Shown here: one piece after another, positions 8,445 through 17,057 of the stretch
Layout of the letters: the number at the start of each line of letters is the position of its first letter
How positions within the stretch are numbered: position 1 is the first letter of the stretch
Assembly: GCA_028691845.1 (NCBI GenBank)
Contig: JAQUYL010000020.1
Span: 1-59,940 of the forward strand
Direction of reading: 5' to 3'
DNA from: Opitutaceae bacterium
Lineage (GTDB): Bacteria; Verrucomicrobiota; Verrucomicrobiia; Opitutales; Opitutaceae
DNA length: 59,940 nucleotides
The notes under the pieces: generated by a model
Database searches by the model: none
Told to the model about the DNA's origin: nothing
What the model saw: only the letters and a program-made list of their open reading frames with translations
Program-made: the position numbers and the translations under genes

Positions 8445-9580
8445 TTGCGTCCAAGGAATCGCTTGCCGACGGGCCGGACGGCCAGGCTCCGCAGGAGACT
8501 TTCATTCTCAACCTCGGGCCGCAACACCCCGCCACCCACGGCGTGCTGCGCGTGCGCACAACGATGGACGGCGAATGGATCAAGCGCGCAGAGCCCGTCA
8601 TCGGCTACATTCACCGGATGCACGAGAAAATGGGCGAGAACAGGACGCTGGCCAAATTTCTCCCCAACCCCAGCCGCATCGATTACCTGTCGGCCATGCA
8701 CTACACGCACGCGTTCGTCGGGGCCGTCGAACGCGCCGCAGGGATCGAGGTGCCGCCCCGCGCGGAATACATCCGTGTCATCACCTCGGAGCTCAACCGC
8801 ATCGCGAGCCACATGGTGTGGTGGGGCGCGCTGCTGAGCGACCTCGGTGGCCTGACCCCCTTCCTGTACGCCTTCGACGACCGCGAGTTGATCCTCGACC
8901 TGCTCGAAGGTCTCTGCGGCGCCCGACTGACCTATTGCTACTACCGCTTCGGCGGACTGTGCAACGATGTCGACGACGAATTCCTGCAGGGCACGCGCGC
9001 ATTCGTGAAACACATGCCGCCGCGGCTGAAGATGTACCGCGATCTGGTCACCGACAACATCATCCTGCGCAAGCGGCTTGAGGGCATTGGTCCGATCAGC
9101 GCGGAAATGTGCCGCAAATACGGCGCGACGGGCCCGGTCATCCGCGGCTCCGGCATCGCCTACGACGTGCGCCGGGCCGAGCCCTATTCCGTGTATCCGC
9201 GATTAGACTTCCAGATCCCGGTCTACCCGGAATGCGATTCCATGGCGCGCTACCTGGTGCACATGGCGGAGATGGAACAGAGTCTCCGCATTATCGAGCA
9301 GGCGCTCGACCAGCTTCCCGCCGGCCCGGTGATGGGCAAGGTTCCCCGCGTCCTGAAGCTTCCCCCCGGCGACACTTGCTACGCCGTCGAGGCGGCCCGC
9401 GGTCGGTTCATGGTGCGCATCGTCGGCGATGGCAAGGACACCCCCTACCGGGTGAAACTGCGCACGCCCTGCTTTTCTAACCTCAGCCTCTTCGAGGAGG
9501 CGAGCCGAGGCATGATCCTTCCCGACGCCCTGGCCATGCTAGGAAGTCTCGACCTCGTCATCCCCGACATTGACCGCTGA
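8441..9580 (+). CDS. nuoD: NADH-quinone oxidoreductase subunit D
   Basis: A 379-residue 49 kDa-type subunit that forms the quinone site together with NuoB. The N-terminal LGPQHPATHG carries the quinone-site His, and the SRIDYLSAMHY region the conserved Tyr. The start is a GTG that overlaps the nuoC stop. The family descends from NiFe-hydrogenase large subunits, but the CxxC metal ligands are absent, as in true complex I. Directly after this gene comes nuoH. nuoE, nuoF and nuoG, which encode the NADH-oxidising module, are not present. Confidence 0.95.
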   Translation: MIASKESLADGPDGQAPQETFILNLGPQHPATHGVLRVRTTMDGEWIKRAEPVIGYIHRMHEKMGENRTLAKFLPNPSRIDYLSAMHYTHAFVGAVERAAGIEVPPRAEYIRVITSELNRIASHMVWWGALLSDLGGLTPFLYAFDDRELILDLLEGLCGARLTYCYYRFGGLCNDVDDEFLQGTRAFVKHMPPRLKMYRDLVTDNIILRKRLEGIGPISAEMCRKYGATGPVIRGSGIAYDVRRAEPYSVYPRLDFQIPVYPECDSMARYLVHMAEMEQSLRIIEQALDQLPAGPVMGKVPRVLKLPPGDTCYAVEAARGRFMVRIVGDGKDTPYRVKLRTPCFSNLSLFEEASRGMILPDALAMLGSLDLVIPDIDR

Positions 9581-9595
9581 CCGCCCGCTCCCGCG

Positions 9596-10633
9596 ATGAG
9601 CAACCTACTCTCCATCGAACCCGTCAGAATCCTAACCTATCTGGTCGGGATCTGCGCGTTCGTCGGCGCCAACGCAGCCTATCTCGTGCTCGCCGAGCGC
9701 AAAATCGCCGGCCGCATCCAGCGCCGCCCCGGTCCCAACGAGGCCGGCTACGGCGGCTGGATGCAGCCGTTCGCCGATGTGCTCAAGCTCTTTGCCAAGC
9801 AGGTCATGATACCGCCGGGCACCGATATCCTCCTCTACTGCGCGGCCCCCCTCATGGTGATGGCCCCGCCGCTGATGTGCCTGGCCGTCGTGCCGTTCGG
9901 CGAGAGCCTGGTCGCCCGCAACCTCGATATCGGCCTCCTCTTCGTCTTTGCTTTCGGCTCGATCAACGTCATGGCGCTCATGCTCGGCGGATGGGCCTCG
10001 CGCAACAAATATTCCATCATCTCCGCCGCCCGGGTGGTATCGCAGAACGTCGCCTACGAAATCCCGATGCTGCTCGTCGTCATAACCCTGCTGATGGTCG
10101 CGGGCACGCTCGACCTCAACGAGCTGATCCGCCAGCAGGCGGGCGGCTTCTGGAACTGGAACCTCCTCCGGGTTTGGGTCAATCCGCTCATGCCGGTGAC
10201 GTTCATCATCTTCTTCATCTGCATGCTGGCGGAGACCAACCGCGCGCCGTTCGACATGGCTGAGTCCGAAAGCGAGCTCGTCGCGGGCGCCTTCACCGAA
10301 TACGGCGGCATGGGCTTCGGCGTCTTCTTCATGGCCGAATACAGCAACATCGTCCTCGGCTGCTGTCTCGGCACCGTCCTCTTCCTCGGCGGCTGGCAAA
10401 GCCCCCTTCCTCTGGCCGCCCTCTCCGGCCCGCTATGGGGACCCGTGTGGTTCCTGTTGAAGATGTACGCGCTCATTTTCACCGTCATGCTGGTCCGCTG
10501 GACCTTCCCCCGCACCCAGTTCTACGGCCTCCTCAACCTCTCGTGGAAAATCCTCATTCCCCTCTCGCTGTTCTCGCTCCTGCTGACCGGCGCGATGATG
10601 AAGCTGCCCCTGGTGCTGCAGCGACTGTTTTAA
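9596..10633 (+). CDS. nuoH: NADH-quinone oxidoreductase subunit H
   Basis: A 345-residue membrane subunit with about eight helices that builds the floor of the quinone cavity. Family landmarks are LAERKIAGRIQRRPGPNEAG near residue 32, FADVLKLFAKQ, and the acidic loop FDMAESESELVAGAFTEYGGM near 220. Length is normal. It starts 15 bases after nuoD, and nuoI begins four bases after its stop. In the usual order nuoEFG would lie between D and H, so the D-H junction itself shows their absence. Confidence 0.95.
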   Translation: MSNLLSIEPVRILTYLVGICAFVGANAAYLVLAERKIAGRIQRRPGPNEAGYGGWMQPFADVLKLFAKQVMIPPGTDILLYCAAPLMVMAPPLMCLAVVPFGESLVARNLDIGLLFVFAFGSINVMALMLGGWASRNKYSIISAARVVSQNVAYEIPMLLVVITLLMVAGTLDLNELIRQQAGGFWNWNLLRVWVNPLMPVTFIIFFICMLAETNRAPFDMAESESELVAGAFTEYGGMGFGVFFMAEYSNIVLGCCLGTVLFLGGWQSPLPLAALSGPLWGPVWFLLKMYALIFTVMLVRWTFPRTQFYGLLNLSWKILIPLSLFSLLLTGAMMKLPLVLQRLF

Positions 10634-10637
10634 GCAC

Positions 10638-11177
10638 ATGCGCCTGCCCATCCCCTTCCGCGAGACACTCTCCGGCTTCAAAAGCCTGCTCATCGGCATG
10701 CGCATCACGCTGGGGCAGTTTTTCAAGCCCAGCATCACCGTCCAGTATCCGCGCCAGACGCTGAAGATGCCGGCGCGCTTCCGCGGCCGCATCGAGCTGA
10801 TCTTCGACCAGGCAACCGGCAAGTCCCGCTGCACGGCCTGCCTGCTCTGCCAGCGCGCCTGCCCGAGCAACTGCATCGCCGTCGAAGGCGCCAGGACCGA
10901 AGGGGAGAAGCACAAGCACGTCACCGACTACAAACTCGACTTCACCATGTGCAGCCTCTGCGGCTTGTGCATCGAAGCGTGCCCGTTCGACGCCATCCAG
11001 TTTACCAAGGTCTATAACGCCGTCAGTTTCAGCCGCGACGGTCTTAACAACCTGGATTTGGTCCGGGAGATCGAAACGAAAAGGAAAGCCTGGCTGCAAA
11101 CCCATCCGCCCCCGGCGCCCGGGCCCGCCGCCTCGCCTGCTCCCCGCCAGCCGCAGCCAGAAGCTTCAAGCCCATGA
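10638..11177 (+). CDS. nuoI: NADH-quinone oxidoreductase subunit I (2x[4Fe-4S])
   Basis: A 179-residue ferredoxin-like subunit with two classic cluster motifs, CTACLLCQRACP and CSLCGLCIEACP, which hold clusters N6a and N6b. In a complex without NuoEFG this would be the most exposed electron entry point and could accept electrons from reduced ferredoxin (inference from related 11-subunit complexes). The last about 25 residues are a Pro/Ala-rich tail (PPPAPGPAASPAPRQPQP) that is not part of the fold. nuoJ overlaps by ATGA. Confidence 0.95.
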   Translation: MRLPIPFRETLSGFKSLLIGMRITLGQFFKPSITVQYPRQTLKMPARFRGRIELIFDQATGKSRCTACLLCQRACPSNCIAVEGARTEGEKHKHVTDYKLDFTMCSLCGLCIEACPFDAIQFTKVYNAVSFSRDGLNNLDLVREIETKRKAWLQTHPPPAPGPAASPAPRQPQPEASSP

Positions 11178-11707
11178 CCACCTTCCCATTCTCTGACTAT
11201 ATTATAACTGGGATTTTTTGCCTGGTCGTGGCGACCACGGTCGCCGGCGCACTGGTCGCCGCCCTGAGCACTCGGATCATCCGCGGGGTGACCGGCCTGA
11301 TGATCTGCTGCCTCGGCCTGGCCGGGCTGTACTACTTCCTGAACAGCCCCTTCCTCGCCCTGATGGAGATTCTGATCTACGTCGGCGCCGTGTGCGTGAC
11401 CATCATCTTCGGGGTCATGCTCGCCGAACCGGACGAGCCCGCCGGATCGGAGTCGCGCAGCCACTACCTGCTGTGGGGAGGCCTCGCCCTGCTGGTGAGC
11501 GCGGTGGTTTTTGCCACCGTGGCCAGTCTGAGCCTGCACGGCCCGTGGGCCGCTCCGGCCGAGCGCGTGACCGACGGCTCGATCAGGGCCATCGGGCTCT
11601 CGCTGCTCACCACCTACAGCATGGCTTTTGAACTGATCTCGCTCGTGCTCTTCGTCGCCATAATAGGAGCGCTGGTGATCGCGCGCGCCGGGAGGACCAA
11701 GGAATGA
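11174..11707 (+). CDS. nuoJ: NADH-quinone oxidoreductase subunit J
   Basis: A 177-residue membrane subunit with five predicted helices. The third contains LALMEILIYVGAVCV, matching the conserved NuoJ helix with its pi-bulge and the Glu important for proton transfer. The C-terminal VLFVAIIGALVIAR is also typical. It overlaps both nuoI and nuoK by ATGA, so the genes form one translational unit. Confidence 0.93.
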   Translation: MTTFPFSDYIITGIFCLVVATTVAGALVAALSTRIIRGVTGLMICCLGLAGLYYFLNSPFLALMEILIYVGAVCVTIIFGVMLAEPDEPAGSESRSHYLLWGGLALLVSAVVFATVASLSLHGPWAAPAERVTDGSIRAIGLSLLTTYSMAFELISLVLFVAIIGALVIARAGRTKE

Positions 11708-12030
11708 ACCTGCTGCACCTCTACGACCGGCCTGCGGTTTATCTGGTAGTGGCGGCCCTGCTGCTGGCAGTGGGCCTCTATGGCCTGATCCGGCGCCGGA
11801 CCTTTATCGGCATGTTGATCGCGGGCGAACTTATCTTCTCAGCCGCCTCGCTGAATATCATGGCGCTGAACCATTTTCTCGCGCCCGACCCGAGCACCGG
11901 GCAGATTTTTGTCCTCTTCATCATGGGGCTCGCGGCGGCCGAGGTCGCAATCGCGCTGAGCATCATCATCGCAGTCTACCGCAACTACCGCTCCATCCGT
12001 TCCACGGAGCTGTCCGAACTCAACGGCTGA
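11704..12030 (+). CDS. nuoK: NADH-quinone oxidoreductase subunit K
   Basis: A 108-residue membrane subunit of the NuoK/MrpC family with three helices. The conserved membrane Glu residues lie in the second (MLIAGELIFSAASLNIMAL) and third (MGLAAAEVAIALSIIIAVYR) helices, where NuoK needs them for proton translocation. The gene overlaps nuoJ and ends three bases before the MrpD-like gene. Its tail is a few residues longer than in E. coli. Confidence 0.94.
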   Translation: MNLLHLYDRPAVYLVVAALLLAVGLYGLIRRRTFIGMLIAGELIFSAASLNIMALNHFLAPDPSTGQIFVLFIMGLAAAEVAIALSIIIAVYRNYRSIRSTELSELNG

Positions 12031-12033
12031 CCC

Positions 12034-13509
12034 ATGGAAGCCCCCCCCGACCTCCGGCTCCTGCTCGCCATCCTGGCCCCCCTCCTCGGCGCCATCCTCG
12101 TGATGGCGACTAGCAAGCGCCCGAATCTGCGGGAAACCTGCTCCTTTCTCGCGGCAGCCGCCCTGTTCCTCATCGTCGCGTCGCTGATCCCCGCCGTCCG
12201 CGCCGGACGCGGGCTGCACTTCACCGTTTTTCAATTGCTGCCGGGCCTGAGCATCTCGCTGCGCGCCGACGCCCTATCGATGATCTTCGCCGTGGCCGCA
12301 TCCTTCCTGTGGATGCTAACCGTCTTCTATTCCGCCGGCTACATGCGCCACCTCGAGGAGCACGCCCAGACCCGGTTCAGCACCTGCTTTGCGCTGGCCC
12401 TCTTCGGCGCGATCGGCTGCGCCTTCTCGGACAATCTTCTCACGCTGTACCTCTTCTACGAGATCGTGAGCATCACCACTTATCCGCTGGTCGCGCACCA
12501 TCAGGACGAGGAGGGCTATGAGGGCGGCAAGAAATACCTCGTCTACCTGACCACCACAGCCAAAGGGCTCATCCTGCCGGCGATGGTGCTGATCTACGTG
12601 CTGTCGGGCACCCTCGATTTCGCCACCACCGCCCGCCCCGGCATCCTGCCCGCCAGCGTGCACAACGGCCTCGTCACCCTCCTCTACATCTGCTGCCTCC
12701 TCGGCTTCGCCAAGAACGCGGTTATGCCGCTGCACAGCTGGCTACCCAGCGCCATGGTCGCGCCAACGCCCGTCAGCGCCCTCCTTCATGCCGTCGCAGT
12801 CGTGAAGGTCGGCGTGTTCTCCACCGTCCGAGTGATGCTCTACGTTTTTGGCGTGGACTCCATGGACCGCCTCCACCTCGGCCTGCCCACCGCCTATTTC
12901 GTCTCCCTCACGATCCTGATCGGCTCCATCGTCGCGCTGAGCAAGGACAACCTGAAACTGCGGCTGGCCTACTCCACGGTCAGCCAGCTTTCCTATGTAA
13001 TCCTCGGGGTCGCGTTGTTGACGCCCACCGCCGTCGCGGGCGGCTTGTTTCACATCGCCGCCCACGCCTTCGCCAAGATCACCCTGTTTTTCTGTGCCGG
13101 CGCGATCTTCGTGGCCACGCACAAGAAGGACATCTCCGAAATGAGCGGCCTGGGCAGGGCAATGCCGTGGACTTTCGGCGCATTCGGTCTCGCCTCGCTG
13201 AGCATGATCGGCGCCCCGCCTGTCGGCGGCTTCATGTCCAAGCTCTATCTCCTCGTCGGCGCCCTGGACGCCCGTTCCCTCGGTGTTCTCGGCGTGCTGG
13301 TGGCCAGTGCCCTCCTGAACGCCGCCTATTTCGTTCCGGTCTTCTATCATGGCTTCTTTGGCGAGCCTTCCGCTGAGGACGCGCGGCATCACTACCAGGA
13401 GGCGCCGCTGGCGATGGTTATTCCCTTGTGCATCACCTCGGCGATCTCGGTGCTCATCGGCTTCTTCCCCGATTTCTTCATGCAATTCGCCCAAGCCGTC
13501 CTGCCATGA
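12034..13509 (+). CDS. MrpD/NuoL-like antiporter-type subunit (first extra or NuoL substitute)
   Basis: A 491-residue protein of the proton-conducting antiporter family with about 14 helices. It occupies the place of nuoL but lacks NuoL's long C-terminal lateral helix and looks more like MrpD. The ion-path residues are intact: E143 in LFYEIVS, K227 in FAKNAVMPLHSWLP, K258 in VVKVG, and a Lys in GGFMSK in the late helix. It overlaps the next small gene by ATGA. Together with the gene at 13759 it replaces the single canonical NuoL. Confidence 0.85.
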   Translation: MEAPPDLRLLLAILAPLLGAILVMATSKRPNLRETCSFLAAAALFLIVASLIPAVRAGRGLHFTVFQLLPGLSISLRADALSMIFAVAASFLWMLTVFYSAGYMRHLEEHAQTRFSTCFALALFGAIGCAFSDNLLTLYLFYEIVSITTYPLVAHHQDEEGYEGGKKYLVYLTTTAKGLILPAMVLIYVLSGTLDFATTARPGILPASVHNGLVTLLYICCLLGFAKNAVMPLHSWLPSAMVAPTPVSALLHAVAVVKVGVFSTVRVMLYVFGVDSMDRLHLGLPTAYFVSLTILIGSIVALSKDNLKLRLAYSTVSQLSYVILGVALLTPTAVAGGLFHIAAHAFAKITLFFCAGAIFVATHKKDISEMSGLGRAMPWTFGAFGLASLSMIGAPPVGGFMSKLYLLVGALDARSLGVLGVLVASALLNAAYFVPVFYHGFFGEPSAEDARHHYQEAPLAMVIPLCITSAISVLIGFFPDFFMQFAQAVLP

Positions 13510-13766
13510 ATCTTCTCCGTCTCATCGAGTTTCTTCGCAGCCGCCGGCAGACGGTCATCTACGTATGCCTCGGTGTGCTGGCGCTTGTCGCGCTGATCGA
13601 CGCCATCCCGGCGCTGGTGGACAAGCATGATGCGCACACGAAGATCGAGCACCTGCCCGCCTTCTGGTCCGTCTACGGCTTTGTCGCCTGCGTGTTGATC
13701 GTTCTTGTCTCCAAGGCGTTCGGCAAGGCGGGAATCATGACCAGGGAGAATTACTACGATGAGTAG
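13506..13766 (+). CDS. Small two-helix membrane protein inside the complex I operon
   Basis: An 86-residue protein with two hydrophobic helices (about 17-38 and 53-70) and a charged end, REKYYDE-like (MTRENYYDE). ATG 13506 overlaps the stop of the gene before it, and its end overlaps the next gene by eight bases, so it must be translated with them. I do not recognise a named family. Its position between two antiporter-like subunits suggests an accessory subunit of the membrane arm, similar to the small proteins of Mrp/Mbh-type complexes (inference). Confidence 0.75.
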   Translation: MNLLRLIEFLRSRRQTVIYVCLGVLALVALIDAIPALVDKHDAHTKIEHLPAFWSVYGFVACVLIVLVSKAFGKAGIMTRENYYDE

Positions 13767-15555
13767 TTTCTGGCTCCATCCTTCGCTGATCCTGATCGCC
13801 GGCGCCCTGTTGTTGCCGCTGATGCCGGCGCGACTGAAGCAAGGCTGGCTGCTGCTTGTGCCGATCCTCGCCTTTGCGCGCATTCTCGCGATGTCCCAGG
13901 GGGTGTTCGGCGAGGTGCGCTTCCTGCAGTTCACGCTGGTGTTCGGCCGCGTCGACGCCTTGAGCAACATCTTTGGCTACATCATGGGGCTGATGTGCGT
14001 CCTCGGCACCCTCTACGGGCTGCATGTCAAACGCGCCGCCGAGCACATCGCCGCTTGGACCTACGTCGCCGGTTCGCTCGGCGCAATCTTTGCGGGCGAC
14101 CTGCTCACGCTGTTCCTCTTCTGGGAGCTGATGGCGTTCTCCTCCGTCTTTCTCATCTGGTTCCGCGGCCGCAAGGAATCCCTCGGCGCCGGCTTCCGCT
14201 ACCTGCTGGTGCACGTCACGGGCGGCGTCTCGCTGCTCGCCGGCATCATCCTCACCTATCACGGGACGGGTGGCAACCTGGCATTCACCGCCTTCGATGT
14301 TCATCATCCGGATCTTGCCGCATGGCTTGTCCTGCTCGGGTTTATCCTCAACGCCGCCGTGCCCCCCCTGCATGCGTGGCTGCCCGATGCCTACGCCGAA
14401 GGTACATTCAGCGGCTCGGTCTTTCTCAGCGCCTTCACCACCAAGACCGCCGTCTACGCGCTCTGCCGCGGCTTTCCCGGCATGGATGTTCTCATCGTCC
14501 TCGGTGTCATCATGTCGCTCTACGGCGTCATCTACGCCGTGCTGGAAAACGACTCCCGCCGCCTGCTCGCCTACCACATCATAAGCCAGGTCGGCTACAT
14601 GGTGGCCGGCGTCGGCCTCGGCACCGAACTGGCGATCAATGGCGCCTGCGCCCATGCCTTCGCCCACATCCTCTACAAGGGGCTGCTCTTCATGGGCTGC
14701 GGCTCGGTGCTGCACATGACCGGCCGGAGCAAGTTCACCGAACTCGGCGGCCTCTACCAGAAGATGCCGTGGACGTTTGTCTTCACCCTCATCGGCGGCC
14801 TCTCCATCTCGGCGTTTCCACTCTTCAGCGGCTTCGTCAGCAAATCGATGATCGTCCAAGCCGGCTTCGAGGACCACAAACTCTGGGTCGGCTTCGGCCT
14901 GCTGCTCGCCTCCGCCGGCACGTTCCTGCATACCGGCCTGAAGGTCCCCTATTTCATCTGGTTTGGCAAAAACCACTGCGCCAAGGACACGTGGGACCGC
15001 GCCGCAGAGCCGCCGTGGAACATGATGGCCGCGATGGCGATCACGTCCGTGCTCTGCATCTTCATCGGCTGTTACACGCCGTATCTCTACCGCCTGCTGC
15101 CCTACCCGGCGGACTTCGAACCCTACACGTCCTACCATATCTCCGAGACGCTCCAGATCCTGCTCTTCACCGGCCTCGGCTTCTTCCTGCTCATAAAGAA
15201 ACTTGAGCCGACGCCCACGATCAGCCTCGATCTCGACTGGCCCTACCGCATGGGTGGCCGGGCCTTTCTCTGGCTGGCACAGCATCCCATCCAGTTCATC
15301 GACACCTGCGTGGGCGAGATCTACCGCGTAGGCGGACTGGGGCCGCTGATGCGGTCTTCGCGGCTGTCCGGGGTGTTTGACAACCGCGTCATCGACGGCG
15401 CGATCGACGGCTTCGCCTCCTCCATCCGCACCCTGGGCCACCGGCTCCGTTCCGCCCAGCGCGGGGCGCTGCAGGAGAACCTCACCCTGGCCTTCGCTGT
15501 CGGCGCCGTACTCCTGCTGGCCTTTGTGCTTGTTTTCAACGCTTTCGCACGATGA
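13759..15555 (+). CDS. Antiporter-like subunit with C-terminal extension (MrpD/NuoL-like)
   Basis: A 598-residue membrane protein of the antiporter family. The helix-5 Glu is present (E123 in LFLFWELMAFSS) and K229 lies in FTTKTAVYAL. In the helix-7 motif, however, LGFILNAAVPPLHAWLPDA has N198 where NuoL, M, N and MrpD have the key Lys. A late-helix Lys in SGFVSK is kept. About 130 residues after the core form an amphipathic region and a final helix (LAFAVGAVLLLAFVLVF), which could act like the lateral helix of NuoL. It overlaps both neighbours. The role is probably ion translocation within the complex, perhaps with an altered path. Confidence 0.85.
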   Translation: MSSFWLHPSLILIAGALLLPLMPARLKQGWLLLVPILAFARILAMSQGVFGEVRFLQFTLVFGRVDALSNIFGYIMGLMCVLGTLYGLHVKRAAEHIAAWTYVAGSLGAIFAGDLLTLFLFWELMAFSSVFLIWFRGRKESLGAGFRYLLVHVTGGVSLLAGIILTYHGTGGNLAFTAFDVHHPDLAAWLVLLGFILNAAVPPLHAWLPDAYAEGTFSGSVFLSAFTTKTAVYALCRGFPGMDVLIVLGVIMSLYGVIYAVLENDSRRLLAYHIISQVGYMVAGVGLGTELAINGACAHAFAHILYKGLLFMGCGSVLHMTGRSKFTELGGLYQKMPWTFVFTLIGGLSISAFPLFSGFVSKSMIVQAGFEDHKLWVGFGLLLASAGTFLHTGLKVPYFIWFGKNHCAKDTWDRAAEPPWNMMAAMAITSVLCIFIGCYTPYLYRLLPYPADFEPYTSYHISETLQILLFTGLGFFLLIKKLEPTPTISLDLDWPYRMGGRAFLWLAQHPIQFIDTCVGEIYRVGGLGPLMRSSRLSGVFDNRVIDGAIDGFASSIRTLGHRLRSAQRGALQENLTLAFAVGAVLLLAFVLVFNAFAR

Positions 15556-17051
15556 CCCCAACGACCAGCCTGCCCATGCTCAGCCTGCTCATCTTCGGCC
15601 CGCTAGCGGCCGCAGCCGTCGCCGTGCTTCTGCCCAATGACCGCCTGCAACGCTGGTGGGCGCTCATCTCCACGTCCGCCATCGCGGCCTTTTCCCTGCC
15701 GCTCTTCTGGCGGTTCAACCCGGACACGGCGGCTTTTCAGTTCACCGAGCACGCCTCCTGGATCCCGTGGCTGAAGGCGGACTATGCGCTGGGGATCGAC
15801 GGCATCAGCCTGCTGCTCGTGCTCCTGACGACCCTGATCACGCCCCTGTGCGTTCTCGCCTCGTGGCGCTACATCACCACCCGTGTGAAGGAGTTCATGA
15901 TCTGCTTCCTGATCATGGAGGCGGCAATGGTCGGGGTATTCTCCGCCCTCGATGCGATCCTCTTTTTCGTCTTTTGGGAATCCATGCTGATCCCGATGAC
16001 GCTGTTGATAGGCGTCTGGGGCGGCCCGCGCAGGATCTACGCATCGATCAAGTTTTTCATCTACACGATGTCGGGCTCGGTCTTTCTGATCGTCGCGCTC
16101 ATCGCGCTGCGGATCCAGACGGGGAGCTTCAGCATTCCGGGGATGATGGGGCAGCCTTACACGCCGGACTTCCAGATCTGGGTCTTTGCGGCCTTCTTCA
16201 TCTCCTTTGCGATCAAGGTGCCGATGTTCCCCTTCCACACGTGGTTGCCGGCGGCCCACGTCGAGGCGCCGACAGCCGGCAGCGTGATCCTGGCCAGCGT
16301 GCTGCTGAAGATGGGCACCTACGGTTTCCTGCGCTTCTGCCTGCCCATCACCCCCTACGCCACCCGGCTGTTCGCACCCTACATCCTGGGCCTCTCGGTC
16401 ATCGCCATCCTCTACGGCGGTCTCACCGCCCTGGCGCAAAGCGACCTGAAGAAACTCGTGGCGTATTCCAGCGTGGGGCACATGGGCTTCGCCACTCTTG
16501 GCATCTTCGTCCTCAATGCCCATGGCATCGAGGGTGCTACCCTGGTGATGATCAACCACGGCGTGACAACCGGGGCTTTGTTCATCTGCGTCGGCATCAT
16601 TTACGAACGGTTGCACACCCGCGATCTGAGTGAAGCGGCCGGCATCGGCAAATACATGCCCATATTCTCAGGCTTCCTCGGCGTGTTCTGCCTCTCCTCC
16701 CTCGCCTTTCCCGGCACCAACAGTTTCATCGGGGAGTTTCTCGTCCTGGCGGGCAGCTTCGGCCATTCGAAGGTGCTGACCGCATGCGCCGTGCCCGGAG
16801 TGGTCATCGCCGCCGCCTACATGCTCCGGATGCTGCAAAAGGTCGCGTGGGGCGGAACCCGCAACCCCGACCATGCCGGCCTTACCGATATTGACTTCCG
16901 GGAAATCGTCACCCTCACCCCCCTGCTGGTCTTTGTCTTCTGGATCGGGCTTCATCCGCAACCGTTTGTCCGTGTGATGCACCCCACCGTGCTCCACCTG
17001 ATCGAACAAGCCGGCGCAGCCCTTCCGCCCGCAGCCGCCGCCCTCCCCTAA
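15552..17051 (+). CDS. nuoM: NADH-quinone oxidoreductase subunit M
   Basis: A 499-residue canonical NuoM with about 14 helices. The helix-5 Glu is in FFVFWESMLIPMTLLIG, the helix-7 Lys in FAIKVPMFPFHTWLPAAH, a Lys in SVLLKMGTYGF, and the helix-12 Glu in NSFIGEFLVLAG. The last of these separates NuoM from NuoL and NuoN. It overlaps the preceding gene by ATGA and is followed six bases later by nuoN. A Pro/Ala-rich tail ends the protein. Confidence 0.95.
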   Translation: MTPTTSLPMLSLLIFGPLAAAAVAVLLPNDRLQRWWALISTSAIAAFSLPLFWRFNPDTAAFQFTEHASWIPWLKADYALGIDGISLLLVLLTTLITPLCVLASWRYITTRVKEFMICFLIMEAAMVGVFSALDAILFFVFWESMLIPMTLLIGVWGGPRRIYASIKFFIYTMSGSVFLIVALIALRIQTGSFSIPGMMGQPYTPDFQIWVFAAFFISFAIKVPMFPFHTWLPAAHVEAPTAGSVILASVLLKMGTYGFLRFCLPITPYATRLFAPYILGLSVIAILYGGLTALAQSDLKKLVAYSSVGHMGFATLGIFVLNAHGIEGATLVMINHGVTTGALFICVGIIYERLHTRDLSEAAGIGKYMPIFSGFLGVFCLSSLAFPGTNSFIGEFLVLAGSFGHSKVLTACAVPGVVIAAAYMLRMLQKVAWGGTRNPDHAGLTDIDFREIVTLTPLLVFVFWIGLHPQPFVRVMHPTVLHLIEQAGAALPPAAAALP

Positions 17052-17057
17052 GCAGTC

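Noticed and set aside
10638..11177. nuoG or nuoF hidden as a shorter gene near nuoI
   Set aside because: Only one ferredoxin-type gene with two clusters lies here; no FMN or NADH motifs or [2Fe-2S] NuoE-type motif occur anywhere in 7016-18500.
13735..15561. A 608-residue minus-strand frame through the antiporter genes
   Set aside because: It is an acidic, low-complexity shadow of a clear membrane-protein gene in a high-GC operon.
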